Shown here: one piece after another, positions 1-11,790 of the stretch | How the letters are laid out: each line of letters begins with the position of its first letter | Position numbering within the stretch: the stretch's first letter is position 1 | Assembly (NCBI RefSeq): GCF_023065955.2 | Contig: NW_026623100.1 | Coordinates: forward strand, 68,762,727-68,826,726 | Length of the DNA: 64,000 nt | Direction: 5' to 3' | From: Ursus arctos | Lineage: Eukaryota > Chordata > Mammalia > Carnivora > Ursidae | The notes under the pieces: generated by a model | Seen by the model: the letters and a program-made list of their open reading frames with translations, nothing else | What the model was told of the DNA's origin: nothing | The model's database searches: none | Made by a program: the position numbers and the translations under genes

Positions 1-199
1 AAATTAGTTTGGCTATAGGATCAGCATTTAATTTTTGTTAGAAGAGAGGAGTTTTGCAATCAGCTGGAGTATTTGAGTATTTTAGTATCTCTTACTAATG
101 TATTTATCCTTTGGAATACCAAACCCTTCATACTTGAAAGATTTGTTTAAATATGTCATGAAAACAGAAATGATAGAAGGGAGAAAAACAAGTCATATT

Positions 200-262
200 A
201 TTTTGAAAACAGTGGTTGGCACACAGTAGGCACTAAATAAGTATTTGCTGAGTGAATAAACA
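200..262 (+). repeat. L2/MIR 3'-tail-like fragment
   Basis: The stretch resembles the shared 3' end of L2 and MIR retroposons: a 'ggcacacagtaggcact' core followed by 'aaataagtatttgctgagtg'. It is too short to decide between the two families. It carries no coding capacity. Confidence 0.5.
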
Positions 263-1009
263 TATGTGCATATTCCAAGCTACTCAGCTCAGTAGAGGAA
301 ATTATGTGTTTTAGTCATTGGTCTCAAGTATGGTATAGAGGTGAGGAATGCAGGATTACCAGATATGCACTGGATATGTACTAGAAGTTTTAGTCAGCTA
401 AATGCAGAGCATCTAATGAATTATAAATTTGTCTTATTGAGAAATTAGTCTCTCTAAGGAAGAACCTTAAACAAGGGTCTATCTCTGTCTAACAAGGAAG
501 ATTTATGTATTAAAAGCCAAAGTACCTTGGAAGAAAGAGAGCATAATATCCAAAATTAATAATAGCTGGGAAAAGAGTACTGGATTTTGGGCATCTAAGA
601 TGTTGAAAACCAAGAGAAAAAAAAATTCATAATGCAAATTTTTAAATGGGGAGGTGATTCAGTCTTGCATGGGATATCTCAAAAATGAATTCTGAGTCTA
701 TAGTCAGTAAATGCTTTAGGTGAACAATACAGTGAAGATTCCTTAGAGTCCCTACAACAATGCCAAGGAGCTCAGAAACTGAGTCAGATTTTGAAAGGTG
801 AATAAGAAATGGAGTGAGAAAAGCATACAGCAAAGATCATTTGAAATGATGTACAAATTCTTCTTACTCTTTAATAAGTTAACTTTTAAGAGTTGCCTGG
901 ATTTCCGATTACCATTCTGATCCTGCTACCACTCCCACCCATCCATTGGCACTGTTTCATTTACAAACATTAGTCAAAAAGAAAATAAAGTCAGTCCTCA
1001 GCTTGCTTC
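263..1009. other. unassigned AT-rich sequence
   Basis: No gene, RNA or repeat is recognised here. The sequence is AT-rich and all three frames on both strands are broken by frequent stops; the only open frame, 63 codons on the minus strand, resembles no known protein. Confidence 0.5.
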
Positions 1010-1079
1010 TCCTTGCATCTTTAACTGTCTTGTGATTTCTCCTCAGTCTTCTGTGCCAATTCTTGAAATGAATTTCTTT

Positions 1080-1700
1080 AGCAAGCCTTGAAATGTCGGC
1101 ATTTCTCAATGGTCTGTCCTAGGCTCCCTATCTTACCATTCTGTGTTTTCTCTTGCAACAGACTTTTCACAACCTCGTTTATTTCAATTTTTCTATATGC
1201 TAACTGCAATACAGATCTGCTTCTTAAATTCAGGTGTACAACTCCGTTTTCTCTTCTGGGCTGTTTACTTGGCAGCTCCATCCAAATTCAACAAATTCTG
1301 CAGGTCCAAAATTGGACTCATGACCTTCCCATGATCTTTTTAAAGGCCGAAGCTCATTCTCTTTTTTTGTGTTCACAACCATCTACTCAGTCAATCATGC
1401 ACTAGAAACATTTAACTATTCTCAATCCGTCTCAGCAATTATCACCAGATATTTCCCTTCTGAATATGTCTTAATTAAGACCAAATCTCCTCAGGTTACT
1501 GATCACTCTGTTCCCAAGCTATCATCTTTCACTTGAACTAGATGGAGAGCCTAAAAAACATCTACATTCTGTCTTTATAGTTGAATAATTTGAAGACATT
1601 TCTTCCAGGGTTGCTACTGAACACCTGATGTCATTCTGTCTCTTGATTCTTTTCATGCAATCTATTCTTTCCCTTCTCTGGAAGCTTTGAAGGTCTTCTA
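1080..1700 (+). mobile_element. L2 LINE fragment, decayed
   Basis: The stretch follows, with many changes, the L2 reverse-transcriptase-downstream coding region as I recall it: a 'tctatatgctaa' segment, then text for the 'ccatccaaattcaacaaattctgcaggtccaaaattgg' type region (positions about 1275-1315), then the 'atcatcttt' segment. L2 is an ancient non-LTR retrotransposon, inactive in placental mammals. The 105-codon open frame at 1088-1405 lies inside this relic and is probably chance. The element is not full length and its ends are uncertain. Confidence 0.55.
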
Positions 1701-2229
1701 TTCATTACTGATGTTTTGAAGTTTCATAATGAAGTGTCTCTGGGTCAGGTCTCTATTTATTTTGTGGGGAATTCAATGGTTCAATTCAATGGTTCCTTTT
1801 AATTCAAAGATAACTTTCATAGGACACTTTCTTAAATAATTTCATGAATTATGTTCTTTGGTCCATATCTTCTAACCCAAGACAATCAGCAAAATCTGTA
1901 ATTGAAAATGTTGGTTTTATTGTCTTTTGTCGGTGTTGGAGAATATACACCATGATGAACCATGGGGCATTTCAGGAATAAGGTGTAAGAAAGGACAAAT
2001 TATAGAATTTGGGCTTGTGGTGAGAGGGTCTGGGGAAGGTAAAATGAGGTGGGTTCTGCTCTAGAGTGGATGCTGTCAGGAAGTAGGGATAATTTTTTGG
2101 AATATCCTAGTCATTCTCATCTCAGATGAAGCCTTGCTCAAAGGCTTGAAGAAACAGCAATTACTCATAGTAGTTAGGAAAGGAAGCTGTTTGGGTATTT
2201 TTGTGATTTAGACAATGTTCTCATTTCTG

Positions 2230-2960
2230 TCTGTGCCCATCATGCCTATGGAGTTGTCTTGTCTTTCTCTTGCTCCATCGTGGTCAGAAAGTAGTTTTGT
2301 CTGATGTTAATGTTTGGTTTTTTTTTTGTGTGTGAAATTATTTATGTTCAACAGGAGAGCAACAAAGCCTAGCCTACCCTGAGCTCTTGGTCACCTCCTC
2401 CCAGTACTGTGGTCCAGCTCTCAGCTGCTTTTCTCTCTCATTTCTATTTTTTTCTTCATTGTGGAATTTATATTGTTTGGTTGTTGAACAAGGTGGGTTA
2501 GCCCTTTAATTATCTTTCACTTCTGTTTTGTCTTTGCTGCTTTCCATCTTTGTCTATTTTTGTTTTCTTTCTGGGAGATTTCCTAAATTTAACTTGCATC
2601 TTTTCCAGTGAATTTAATCTTTAAGAGCTCTTTCTGGCTCTCCAGACATTTCTTTTCATGGCATTCTGTTCATGTTCATGCATGGAATACCTTATTTTAT
2701 TGCTGTAAAGCAAAGAGAATTTAAAGAAGGCTGTGCCTTTGTTTTGCTTTATTTTTGTTTATGTTTTAAGCTTTTATCCCTCTGCATTTTTTTGTCTTTA
2801 TTCATACATCTTTTTCTCTAGTTCATTCTTCCCCCTTCTATTGATTTTTGTTTCTCCTTTATTATTTAGCAGTAAAACACTAGAAATCTCTATGCACAGA
2901 AGTGTTTTTTCCATATTGGTGGACTTCGCTGTAGGGTGACATAGTTGGTCTGTTTTATTG
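2230..2960 (-). mobile_element. L1 (old L1M type) 5'-region fragment, minus strand
   Basis: On the plus strand this T-rich stretch matches the complement of the 5' untranslated region of old mammalian L1 elements as I recall it. The clearest part is 'tttaagagctctttctggctctc' (about 2621-2643), then 'ttcttttcatggcattctgttc'. No open ORF1 or ORF2 remains. Boundaries are approximate and the subfamily cannot be named. Confidence 0.45.
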
Positions 2961-5270
2961 GAGCACCTACAACTATTGCTATCTATAACTCTAGTTAGTT
3001 AAGTTAGTTATTTCATTTTGTCTGCATATAGATATCATATCTGTCTGGGAGTCCAAATCTGGCTGGTGGGGATTAAGGGGAAGCAAGTCAGCTAAGGAAG
3101 CTTCAGGTTTCAAACTCATTATCTACATTTTTTCATTATTTTCCCTTTTGAGTACATCATCCCTGCCCTGTGCTTGTCCAAGTATTCCAAATCCAGAATC
3201 ACATGATAGAAAGGTCAGGAACAGCTGCCCATTTTTACATGGTCAGTAAGGTAGGAATGTTTTTTAGAGAATCTAACTGCTTCTCGTAGACTTTTGGCCA
3301 TTTCTCCTGAGCTTCACTTGGACCTCACTTTCAGAAATTACTGAACCTCTAATGTGTGTGTATGTGTGTGTGTGTTTTCTGGCATATATTCACATCCATC
3401 TGATTCTTGTTATTCTCATTGCTAGCTTATATATTTATTCTCTGGGTACATTAGTGAGGTACTACCTGTTCATCTATCCTCCACCTTCTAATTTTTTTTA
3501 TTCCTTTTTCCTCTTGCTTTGTCACTGAGGATTTGGAGGTTACCAAAAGGAATTAATGGAGCTCAAGCCTTCATGTTTAACTAGAATTTTGAGTTCCTAC
3601 TTTAGAAGAAAAAAATTAGATTCTGAAATTTGAGATGGTTATGGGATGGACACTGAGCTAAAATCTAAAATGAGATATTAAAAAGAAAATATATATGCAA
3701 TCATCATGTTATTACATAATTATATAATATATTAATATTACATAATTATATATAATATATTAATATTACATAATTGTATTATTATATATATAATGGGTAG
3801 TGGGGAGTAACGTAGGAAACAAAATTGACCATGAGTTGATAATCCCATAATCAGATGACTTAATGCTATATATTAGACACAATATCCCAAAATGTATATA
3901 CTAAAGCAATAGGGCAAATTAAAGTATTACATTTATTGGAGTGTAAATGTAACCCAGAACGTGGGCCAAAAAGGAAGGTAATGGAATCCATAGATGATAA
4001 TTATTCTGTCTTGGCTCAATCAAAGAAAGTTTTCATAAAGATTTTTAAAGTTTGTTAGTATTCTAATGAACCTGTCATCTTTCTTTGTGTTTGCCCTGGA
4101 TCTGTGTCTTATTTGAGCAAGTGACCTTGTACTATGGAGTTCCACATTTCCCACAGCACTTAGCACAGAGCCAACCATGTAAAATATCCTCAGAAAGACT
4201 TATTAAATTAATTTTCTTAAATCCCTTCTGGACTGCCCATTTGCCTTCATTAATTATGTTAGACCGAGAGGAGATGACCTCTACTTGCTGTCATGATTGA
4301 ATTACATCTTAGACTTGTGGATTCTTTGAACAATAAAATTTTTGAGGGGAAGAGATAAACTACAAGTGTTAGAGCATATTCATTTTACAGATGAGGATAC
4401 AGACGTTCTTTATCAAGCGTGGATTTTTCTACCTCTCTCCCTAAACACCTATATGCATTCATGTCCTCCTTACTTTCTCTCCTAATCATTTCTAGCTGCA
4501 AAAGAATGGGTTGGAAATGAGAATGGAGATACGCCTTCTCCTTTGTCTTTTTAGCTGGCAAACTACAAATAATATCAGTCTTAACTATTGTAATGCAAAA
4601 TACAAATATGCCATGTCAAATTACTTTTTAAATGATAGATTTTCATTTTTTAATTACACCAAGTATTTCTTTTGAGATTTAAGAGATTTTAAGCTTTATG
4701 AGCATTAATACCTTTGTGATTGTGATTTGTGTGCCCCTAATTAAAAAGAATCAGGAGCAGAGTTGGGAGAGAATTTTGGTGCACCAGGAAAACTTATGAA
4801 GAAGGCAGCTACTTGTTTTTTTCCTTTTGTTTCAAAGATCAGCAACCAGCACATGGCAGAAATGAGGCAGATCTGTGATGACGGGATAATTGTGACTGTA
4901 GCCTCTGTTCCATCATTCATTAACAACGGGATAAATATGAATCCTGGGTTTTGCTAATCTGATGGTCTTGGCTCTGTTTTTGGTAAACAGTATACATTAT
5001 TTCCAGAAGAGCTGTGGAGAAAGTGTGATATATTATTGCAGAATCCAACATTCTCACAAAACTTACAAAATTTCTTTCTGGCCCAGGAGACACTAACTAC
5101 CTATGTGTCTTCAGGAGCCTAGGGGAGGACATCAGACAGGCTCTCTCACACTCAGTACCCTCGTCCCAGTTCTGGTTGCACCTGGATGAAAGAGAGTCTG
5201 CCAGCATTTCTTTAGCAGGCTTCTGGCTGTCAAAACAAACTAAAGCCTCATGGGGATGCTCACACTTGCC
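2961..5270. other. unassigned sequence with an AT-rich tandem tract
   Basis: About 2.3 kb with no recognisable gene. It contains the AT-rich tandem repeat at 3711-3792, a short (TG)n at 3354-3374, and near 4085-4200 a segment weakly like an L2 tail ('cacagcacttagcacagagc'). The remaining sequence looks non-repetitive, but I cannot exclude very old repeats. Confidence 0.5.
3711..3792. repeat. AT-rich tandem repeat, about 2.8 units
   Basis: A unit of 26-28 bp beginning 'ttacataatt' and ending 'atattaata' is repeated twice and then partly a third time, the third copy diverging to 'gtattattatata'. The copies differ in length by one TA step, as expected of slippage within an AT-rich minisatellite. 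Confidence 0.75.
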
Positions 5271-5274
5271 TGCT

Positions 5275-5390
5275 GAGGAGAAAACACTGTGTTAAGTGTT
5301 TTACACACATTATCCTATTATATCCTTACAAAGCCTTTTGAGTAGAGTCTCCATTAAACAAATGAGATTGTTAATACCGTATGTCTTTTA
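5275..5390 (-). repeat. MIR SINE fragment, minus strand
   Basis: The order 'actgtgttaagtgttttacacacattatcctatt' (5287-5320), then 'ccttacaaagcc', then 'ccattaaacaaatgagattg' fits the complement of the ancient tRNA-derived MIR SINE (core and tRNA-related part). It is diverged and incomplete. Confidence 0.6.
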
Positions 5391-5644
5391 AATGGAAAGG
5401 CTGGGATGTGAGCCTCTGTTGCTTGGTACTGAAGAGGGCAGTGTAATGTACCAGTTCCCAGAACTGGTCTGTTGTTAACAGTATCCCTAGGACCCTCCTC
5501 ATTCCATTCCATTCCTTTGATGCTTGAGATTAACTGGTGAATGAATTAAGGTATTCCAAGTGATGTAAAGAAAGTCTTTCTAGCCCATTGTGTCCTAAGA
5601 ATGCTGTTGTTACATGACTATAGTGGCAGTTAATTAAAATATTA

Positions 5645-5772
5645 TTAAAGCTGGAATGCAGGCTCCATGAGGGCGGGATATCTGTCTGTTTAGGTCAATG
5701 CTGTATCTCAAATTCCTAGAAGAGTATTTGACAAAAAGAAGAAACCTAAGAAATAACTGTGGGATGAATGAA
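5645..5772 (+). repeat. L2 3'-tail fragment
   Basis: The sequence 'gcaggctccatgagggcggg' followed by 'caatgctgtatctcaaattcctag', 'agtatttgaca' and 'gggatgaatgaat' follows the well-known L2 3' terminus, in which 'ctccatgagggcagggac' and 'tgctgtatccccagcac' are diagnostic. Confidence 0.65.
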
Positions 5773-5779
5773 TTTTCCA

Positions 5780-8320
5780 GGTTGAGATGACTTCCAATGC
5801 CAACTTCAGAGTGCTCACCATTATTTTTGTTTTGTTGCAGAAAAGAAAGGTTGCACTTTGGAGAAATAAATGAACCTTTTAGAATTCACTGAGAAAAAAA
5901 AAAGTAATAGGAGTTCCTACAAGCCACAACTAAATAGACATAAAGTCTCCAGCTGCTCCTTCAGAGTGGTTCACCACTGGTCGTAAACTATAGGCATTTT
6001 TGCTTCCAATCCACTAAAAGCATTCATTTTTCTTCAGAATAAGTTTTAGTCCATTAATCACACCCCCACCAGCAACGGTTGGTGCACACATGGTAGGAAG
6101 AAAAGGTTGCCTTGGCCTAAACAACCAGAATGCCAGCTCTGCCCAAAGAAACAACTTTCTTTTCAGAGAAATTGTTTGCTTGTTTGTTCCTAATTAATTT
6201 CTCTCTAGTAAGGATGAAATTCAAAGAGATATCTGACTTGCACAGGGTTCCAGTAGCTGCTTTCCTTGTGTATGTGCATTTAAAACCAAGAGAGAGGAGA
6301 ACACATTTTTTAAAATGATAGAAAGGCATAAAGGGGGAGGAAAGAGAGAGCAGAAATACAGAAAAAGAGAGAGCAAAATACAGAAGATAGGAAGCATGAA
6401 GGTTGACAAGAAAAGGAATTCCACTATACTTCAAAGTAAATGAGTCTGAAAGTTGACTATCGGGATGTGATGAAAAATATTATGTCCATTGAGGAAAACA
6501 ATGTTGCGAGCTAATGAGTTCTGCCATATTTTCGATTATCCACATCTGAATTGCACAGCCATCTGCCATCATCTGGTCACAGCTGACCCCCCTGAAGGCA
6601 TGGTATCTAGGAGGAAATAAGCAAAAGCAAATATAAACATTTTAAATGTGTTAATTCCCTGATTTGTATTTTTCACAATGATCCCCATTTACTTGTATGA
6701 AAAATAGACTTTTCACCACTGTGTGGTGTTACTGGGAAAAGGAAAGATTGCGGACTTTTCTTCTAACTATAGCATGCAGGCTTTGCAATAAAATAGGTAG
6801 TTTGATCATTTATAAAATCATTATTTTTAAGGGAGCAATTCAATCCCCAAATTAAAGAGCGGATGTATGTAAACAGATATGATGCTCCCTTAACACTCTC
6901 ATTGAGGAGTTACTTTTTAATTGCTTTGCTTATAATTTCAACTTCAAAGCCAGTAATAGCTTTCGAATTAATAGCTCATAGCCCATTTGATACACTGATA
7001 TTTAATTAATGAGTTCATAACTCAAGTGGCACATTGCCTTTCTGACAGCTTCTCCAGGTTGTTAGATTCCATACTGCTGACTGTGGTCTGCTGTCCATTC
7101 TTAGAGAGGTCGTTTTGCTTGTGTGATCCTTTCCACTGAATGGTGAAAAAGAATGGGCTCAGTCAGAGGGAAAGGTACCCCTTTCCTGCTCGGTGGAGTA
7201 GCTAAGCTTTGTTAGGCCTCTGGGGAGAGCTGGAATTGGTTTTTATTGGTTTTTCTTTCAACTTTAAGATTATTCTACACTGATGTTTTCCACAATACCA
7301 CTAACTAAATAATTGTACCTCTATAGGGTACCTCCTCTATTGGGGAGGTGGATGAATCAGTCCACATCTCTGCCTTCTTCTTTCAAGATAACTTCCCAAA
7401 CCATCCTGTAGCCCACCATGTTCTTCCCCCTCCCAGGACTCTCCTAGTCACTTTGTAGGGGTTGACAAACAGTGGCATTGGAGTTAAAAAATGTGTTTTA
7501 AATTTTTAAAGGATTGCAACCAAAAACAAAAAAAGAGAGAGAGGGAAAGAAAGAAAATGATGAAAATTATGCAAGACTTTTACAGAAAAAGTTTTCTGAC
7601 CCCTGAAGGATAATTTACACTTGCCATCAGCTTCTATAATTGAAATCCTTTTTCACTGGGCATGGCTTGGCCAATTTTCCTCTCCAATTCACAAAACACA
7701 TTTTCTCTGGGTGTTGATGACAATGACGAGGCCCCTCCACAAAGGCTACCCCTACTAACAGGCTCTTCCTGCTGAGGAGGGAGACAGCCACTCGCAGGTC
7801 TACCTGGCACTCATCATCCCTCCTTTCAGGTGAATTAGCACCACCTAGTACTGTGGCCTCTCACAGGGTTTCCAAGTAAAATAAAAGTCTCTATTACTGG
7901 ATCTCCCTCTACAAAATTCCCCCCAGATGCCTTCAGTTATGACTACCGGCAATGGGACCACCATTTGAAATCAGCTTTGTTGACTTTTAAATTTTGACCT
8001 TTAAGAGGTCTCTGCTGATGAGCAGTGACTCTGGGAACATTCACATCTACACTTGTAAATGGCCCACGTCACCCACCAGGGGTTGGTTGGTTGCCAGCTG
8101 AAAGCCAGCGCCAGAGAGGGTATGACACAGGACAAGGGCTGAGAGAGGGACAAAGGACCACACCTTGGTGTGTATCAGCCAATTTCCCTTGCTGAGAATT
8201 AATTTATGCCAAACCTTTCCAGGAGCAGATCTCCACAGGAGAAAGGAAAGAATAATACCAAAGGAATAGAGGAAAAGAAGCACATGCAAGTATGTCTACT
8301 TGCAGTTTAACTGAGGGCCG
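5780..8320. other. unassigned, largely non-repetitive sequence
   Basis: No exon or young repeat is recognised over about 2.5 kb. The 105-codon minus frame at 6117-6434 has no recognisable domain. A purine run (gagaga, gaaaga) lies at 7534-7556. The part from 6840 to 7080 looks unlike repeat-derived DNA and is listed separately. Confidence 0.5.
6840..7085. promoter_or_regulatory. possible conserved non-coding element, TAATTA-rich
   Basis: This AT-rich block has several homeodomain-type core sites: 'gaattaatagc' near 6965, 'tttaattaatgag' near 7001 and 'tttttaattgc' near 6914. It has no resemblance to any repeat I know. Such a mix is typical of deeply conserved enhancers in gene deserts, but conservation cannot be seen from one sequence, so regulatory function is inference. 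Confidence 0.25.
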
Positions 8321-8329
8321 GCCCAGCCA

Positions 8330-8545
8330 GAACATTATAGATTGCTATGAAGTTAGAAGTAATTAATGATAATTGAAATAGCTGTGAGTTATTAGTAGTA
8401 TTTGGATTATTAAGATAAAGATAATTATAATAAAATTAGGTACTACAAATAGTGATTGCATTAATGATCTTAACTTTAATGATTGCTTTAGAAGTGTGCT
8501 GGAAATAGATTTTCTATAAATGGACTAATAATAATAACGATAATA
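8330..8545. promoter_or_regulatory. possible AT-rich conserved block
   Basis: The block holds clustered 'taattaatgat', 'ataattg', 'attaatgatc' and 'taatgattgc' motifs, resembling homeodomain or HOX/PBX-type sites, with no clear repeat identity. It directly precedes a short ATA-rich run and a MIR. It may be simple AT-rich drift. Confidence 0.2.
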
Positions 8546-8547
8546 AT

Positions 8548-8640
8548 AATACTTACCATTTATCGAGTGCTTACCACGCATCAGGAACTATGCTATGTTC
8601 CGCATATACATTATCTTAACTGATTAAAAACGTGTTGATG
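8548..8640 (-). repeat. MIR SINE fragment, minus strand
   Basis: The order 'taccatttatcgagtgcttaccacgcatcaggaactatgct' (8555-8595) followed by 'acattatcttaactgatt' is the complement of the MIR 3' half, where 'tgagcacttactatgtgccaggcac' is diagnostic. It is short and diverged. Confidence 0.65.
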
Positions 8641-8695
8641 ATGTGGATTCATGAGAAGAGGGACCCTATATGAGATTTGTGGGAGTATATGCCTA

Positions 8696-8733
8696 AAGAG
8701 GAGAGAATTAGCTGAAGAGGAGAGAATTAGCTG
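8696..8733. repeat. perfect 19-bp tandem duplication
   Basis: The unit 'aagaggagagaattagctg' occurs twice head to tail at 8696-8714 and 8715-8733, with no mismatch. It is a small local duplication, probably recent because the copies are identical. Confidence 0.9.
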
Positions 8734-9174
8734 AAGAAAGGTTTCATTAGAATTCTACATGTGAGGACTTTCCATTAAAACGGTAGCACTTCTGAGGTGC
8801 ATCTACCTGAGATCAGCAAGGAGAGAATATTTGAAATGGACTCTGAGGACTGCTGTGCCGGAGGCTTATTTCCACATGCGTGGAAAGGAGGCTGCAGCAC
8901 AAGCAACCTCGGGAGGAGTCCTTACTCTGAATTACCCACCAAAGCTGTAGCAAAAGTCATTTCTGCTTTGTCCTGAGTCTGGCATATTGTGTCTGTTATC
9001 AGCTTCTGAAAACGTTGAGCATTTGTGCAAAGGGAGTTCAGGTATGTGCAATTATATATAAAAGTTTGTGATAAATAAACATGACATAAAACTGAAATAT
9101 CCTTTATATATGGATGATGTTTGAATTTATCTCTAAAGATATTTCATCAAAAAAGAGATGAACAAAACAATAAT

Positions 9175-9340
9175 AACGGTTGTTATTTTGTGAATGTTTA
9201 GAATGTGCATCTGGTGTGTGCTGTAACATTTGAGTGAGTTGGTAAAAGAATCTCCTCTTGCAAGAAACTGAAGCTTAAAGAGGTTTCTTAATTCCCCGCA
9301 TGCCGTGCAAACGATATGTAGTGTAGCCAGGATTTAGGTG
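9175..9340 (-). repeat. MIR-like fragment, minus strand
   Basis: The segment holds a weak match to the complement of MIR: 'gtttagaatgtgcatctggtgtgtgctgtaac' followed by 'agaaactgaagcttaaagaggtttcttaattcccc' (about 9262-9297), which resembles the MIR 'aaactgaggcacagagaggttaagtaact' part. It is very diverged. Confidence 0.4.
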
Positions 9341-9401
9341 CATATTTATAGGGTCTTTTAGCCAGTAACCCATCAATTGTTCAGTTTGGTGGTTTGATGT
9401 G

Positions 9402-9403
<2 letters not shown>

Positions 9404-9443
<40 letters not shown>
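9404..9443. repeat. (TG)n microsatellite, about 20 repeats
   Basis: An uninterrupted run of GT/TG dinucleotides of about 40 bp, followed by 'aagtgtatgtg'. It is long enough to be polymorphic. The 81-codon minus-strand frame that crosses it codes for a run of Thr-His and is not a gene. Confidence 0.95.
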
Positions 9444-9445
<2 letters not shown>

Positions 9446-9449
9446 GTGT

Positions 9450-11330
9450 ATGTGCCTTTGCATTATGAGCCCAGGAGAATAGGGGCAGCCGGGATCACAG
9501 CACCAGGCAGTGTTATGCATTTAATTATCACAAGCTTAGATGGTGTCGGTAACATGCAGTATTTTCCTCTTTCCTGCTCTGGGATATCTATGGCCATGGA
9601 TCAGCCTCCTTCCTCTTTGTACTACTGGGAAACTAGCCTTAAGGAGTATCAGGAAAGGAAAATCATTCATCTAATTTCAGTTTCTCACTCTGCTTTTGTT
9701 TTCTCTTTTTGTATGTGAGCAGAGCTAGCTGCTCTAGAACTCTGAGGATTCCAAAGCCCTCCTCTCTATTGAGTTAAAATCCTTCCCCTCCACTGAGTCT
9801 GAACTAGCGTCTTTTTCTAACGAAAGCCTTATGAAAAGCTAATGGATAAAGAAGCGTTACTGTAGAACGACCACTTATTTTTTATGCCATTCAGATTTTG
9901 TTCAACACACCAGGGTTGGGAATTGGGTAAAAACTCTTAAAGTCATTATATACATTAATACAAAACCTAGGCATTAAAACAAAGAGGGGTTATTTCTTGA
10001 GCCCTCTGGAGGTAATTTTCAAAATGCCTTTGTTCCTCCACAGAGATACATTTTGTAAGCATCAAGCTCCTTCCTTGGCACAAAATCAGGACAAGATGGC
10101 CCATTGTGTGGGCACATTAGTTTGAACACAGTCGCACTGAAGCCCAAATGACATTCCAAGCAAAGATCACTGGAAACTTCCATTACTCTTAATGGTCTTT
10201 TGGAATGTGTAGTACCTTTTTTTTTTTTTTTTTTTTTTTGGTTTATGGGATGGTAGCTTGCAGTTGGCAAAGCAAATCAGAGGAACACCCAAAGTTAAAT
10301 GTGTGAATAAAATACAAGAAAAACATAGTAATGACTAATAAGATGTAAATGCCAAGAAATTTTCTTGTCTTTTAAATTAGACATCTGTGCCCTATTTTTA
10401 CATGCTCATCACCATAAGCGCTTTAGCATGTTTTCCCCAATCTGTCAGCACAGACATATTCCGAAGGCCTTGGAGCTTTAACACCTTCACTGCTACAGAA
10501 ATGCCCTGGCAGCCACTCTCACAGAACATCTGCTGAAAGCAAGAGATGTGTGATGCGGACCCCGCCCTCGAGCGCTTTGTTGGAGGGGTTGGCGCAGTGC
10601 CTCTTCTCTAATGAAAGAAAGAACTGTGTTTCTGGGTCGCATCTGTAGGAAGATCAGCTTGGGGGACACCACATCTCCCTGACAGGCCCCCTTGTCATAT
10701 GGATTCACCAGTTCAGAACTCGGCCTTGTGTCTGCACAGGAGGAGACGAGCAGATGAAGGGCTGTCTCAAAACCGAGCTGCTTCAAGCCCACACATGTTC
10801 ACACAGCTTGCAGGCGTGTGGGCTGGTCCTATCTGCAGAGAAACAGTTGCTCTGGAGTGCTTACATCTGACCAGAGAAGGTACCTGCACTTGACTTGGTG
10901 AGAGCCAGGGACCGAGGGCCCTGCTTTGCCCACTAGGGAGAGAGCTTTATCTGAAGGCAGAATGTCTTAGAGGACCTCCAGATCTGACGCTTCCAAAGCT
11001 TCTCGTTCACCTTCCAGACACCTCAGAACCTACCTCTCTCTACCAGACCCTGGAAAAATTTGTCTTTCAGCAGTGTGAGATGGCCTTAAAAAACAAACCC
11101 CCTGGTGTGGAAAAGAGACAGTACATGTGTACTGTCATTTCTACAATGAAGTAGAAATGTCTGATAAATTGTTCTAGAGAGAAAGATGTGGACATAGACT
11201 GGATGAAAGGTTGTGTGAAGAGTGAGGAGAACAGAGGCAGAAATCAGACAAAAGACAAAGTTAAGGACGCCAAGATCTATTTGTGGCTACATTATTCAAG
11301 CTCAAGGCCAAATGCATATTCTATTTTAAA
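9450..11330. other. unassigned sequence with poly-T tract
   Basis: No gene is recognised. A run of 23 T lies at 10217-10239. From about 10480 to 10920 the sequence is richer in G+C and has CpGs, for example 'gcggaccccgccctcgagcgc' (10557-10577). The 99-codon minus frame at 10493-10792 covers this part but has no recognisable domain, splice context or known homologue. Confidence 0.5.
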
Positions 11331-11334
11331 ATGT

Positions 11335-11480
11335 ACCTGTTCCTTTGTTGAGCATTTTACATTATATTCATCAACTTGTTAATTTAACCAACAGTCCTAT
11401 GAGGTTCTTTCCATTTTATAGATGAAAAAACTCAGGCTCAGGAAAGATCAGGGATTGGCACAAAGTTAGCTAAGAGATAT
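11335..11480 (-). repeat. MIR SINE fragment, minus strand
   Basis: The segment runs 'gagcattttacattatattc', then 'cagtcctatgaggttctttcc' and 'attttatagatgaaaaaactcaggctcaggaaa' (11413-11445), the complement of MIR from its 3' part into the tRNA-related head ('ttttacagatgaggaaactgaggca'). Confidence 0.7.
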
Positions 11481-11499
11481 GTGTGGATTATAGTGGAAA

Positions 11500-11615
11500 G
11501 AAAATGGAACTTGGAATCAGGCCTGAGATGTAAATCCTAGTTTCAGAAATGATGAGTATTTGACCTTGAGCAAGGTGCTTCAGCTCTCCGTGCATCTGTA
11601 CTATAGGGATGAGAC
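11500..11615 (+). repeat. MIR SINE fragment, plus strand
   Basis: The order 'ggaatcaggcctgagatgtaaatcctag' then 'tttgaccttgagcaaggtgcttcagctctccgtgcatctgtac' (11560-11602) follows the MIR plus strand, in which 'tgtgaccttgggcaagttacttaacctctctgtgcc' is diagnostic. It sits head to head with neighbouring minus-strand MIR pieces. Confidence 0.65.
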
Positions 11616-11629
11616 TATCCTTTCTTGAC

Positions 11630-11790
11630 ACTAAAAGGTTAAATGACTTGCCCAAGTTTACACAACTGGTGAGGAGTCAGCACATAAAGCACAAACTACA
11701 ATTCTCAACACATGGCAAGTGGTGAATAAATGTTTGCTAGTATTAGAAGTGGCAGAGCCCGGATTTAAATCTCTCAGGTTTATGTGTTTT
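11630..11790 (-). repeat. MIR SINE fragment, minus strand
   Basis: The segment 'ggttaaatgacttgcccaagtttacacaactggtgag' (11637-11673) and, after an insertion or gap, 'agtggcagagcccggatttaaatctctcagg' (11748-11778) are the complement of the MIR head. The interruption at about 11680-11745 includes a tail-like 'ggtgaataaatgtttgct' from another old element. Confidence 0.65.

Noticed and set aside
3711..3792. Regularly spaced repeats, considered as a CRISPR-like array
   Set aside because: Units are head to tail with no spacers, are AT-only, and the genome is mammalian.
10493..10792. 99-codon minus frame in a CpG-bearing stretch
   Set aside because: The stretch is somewhat GC-rich but no domain, promoter or splice signals support a gene.
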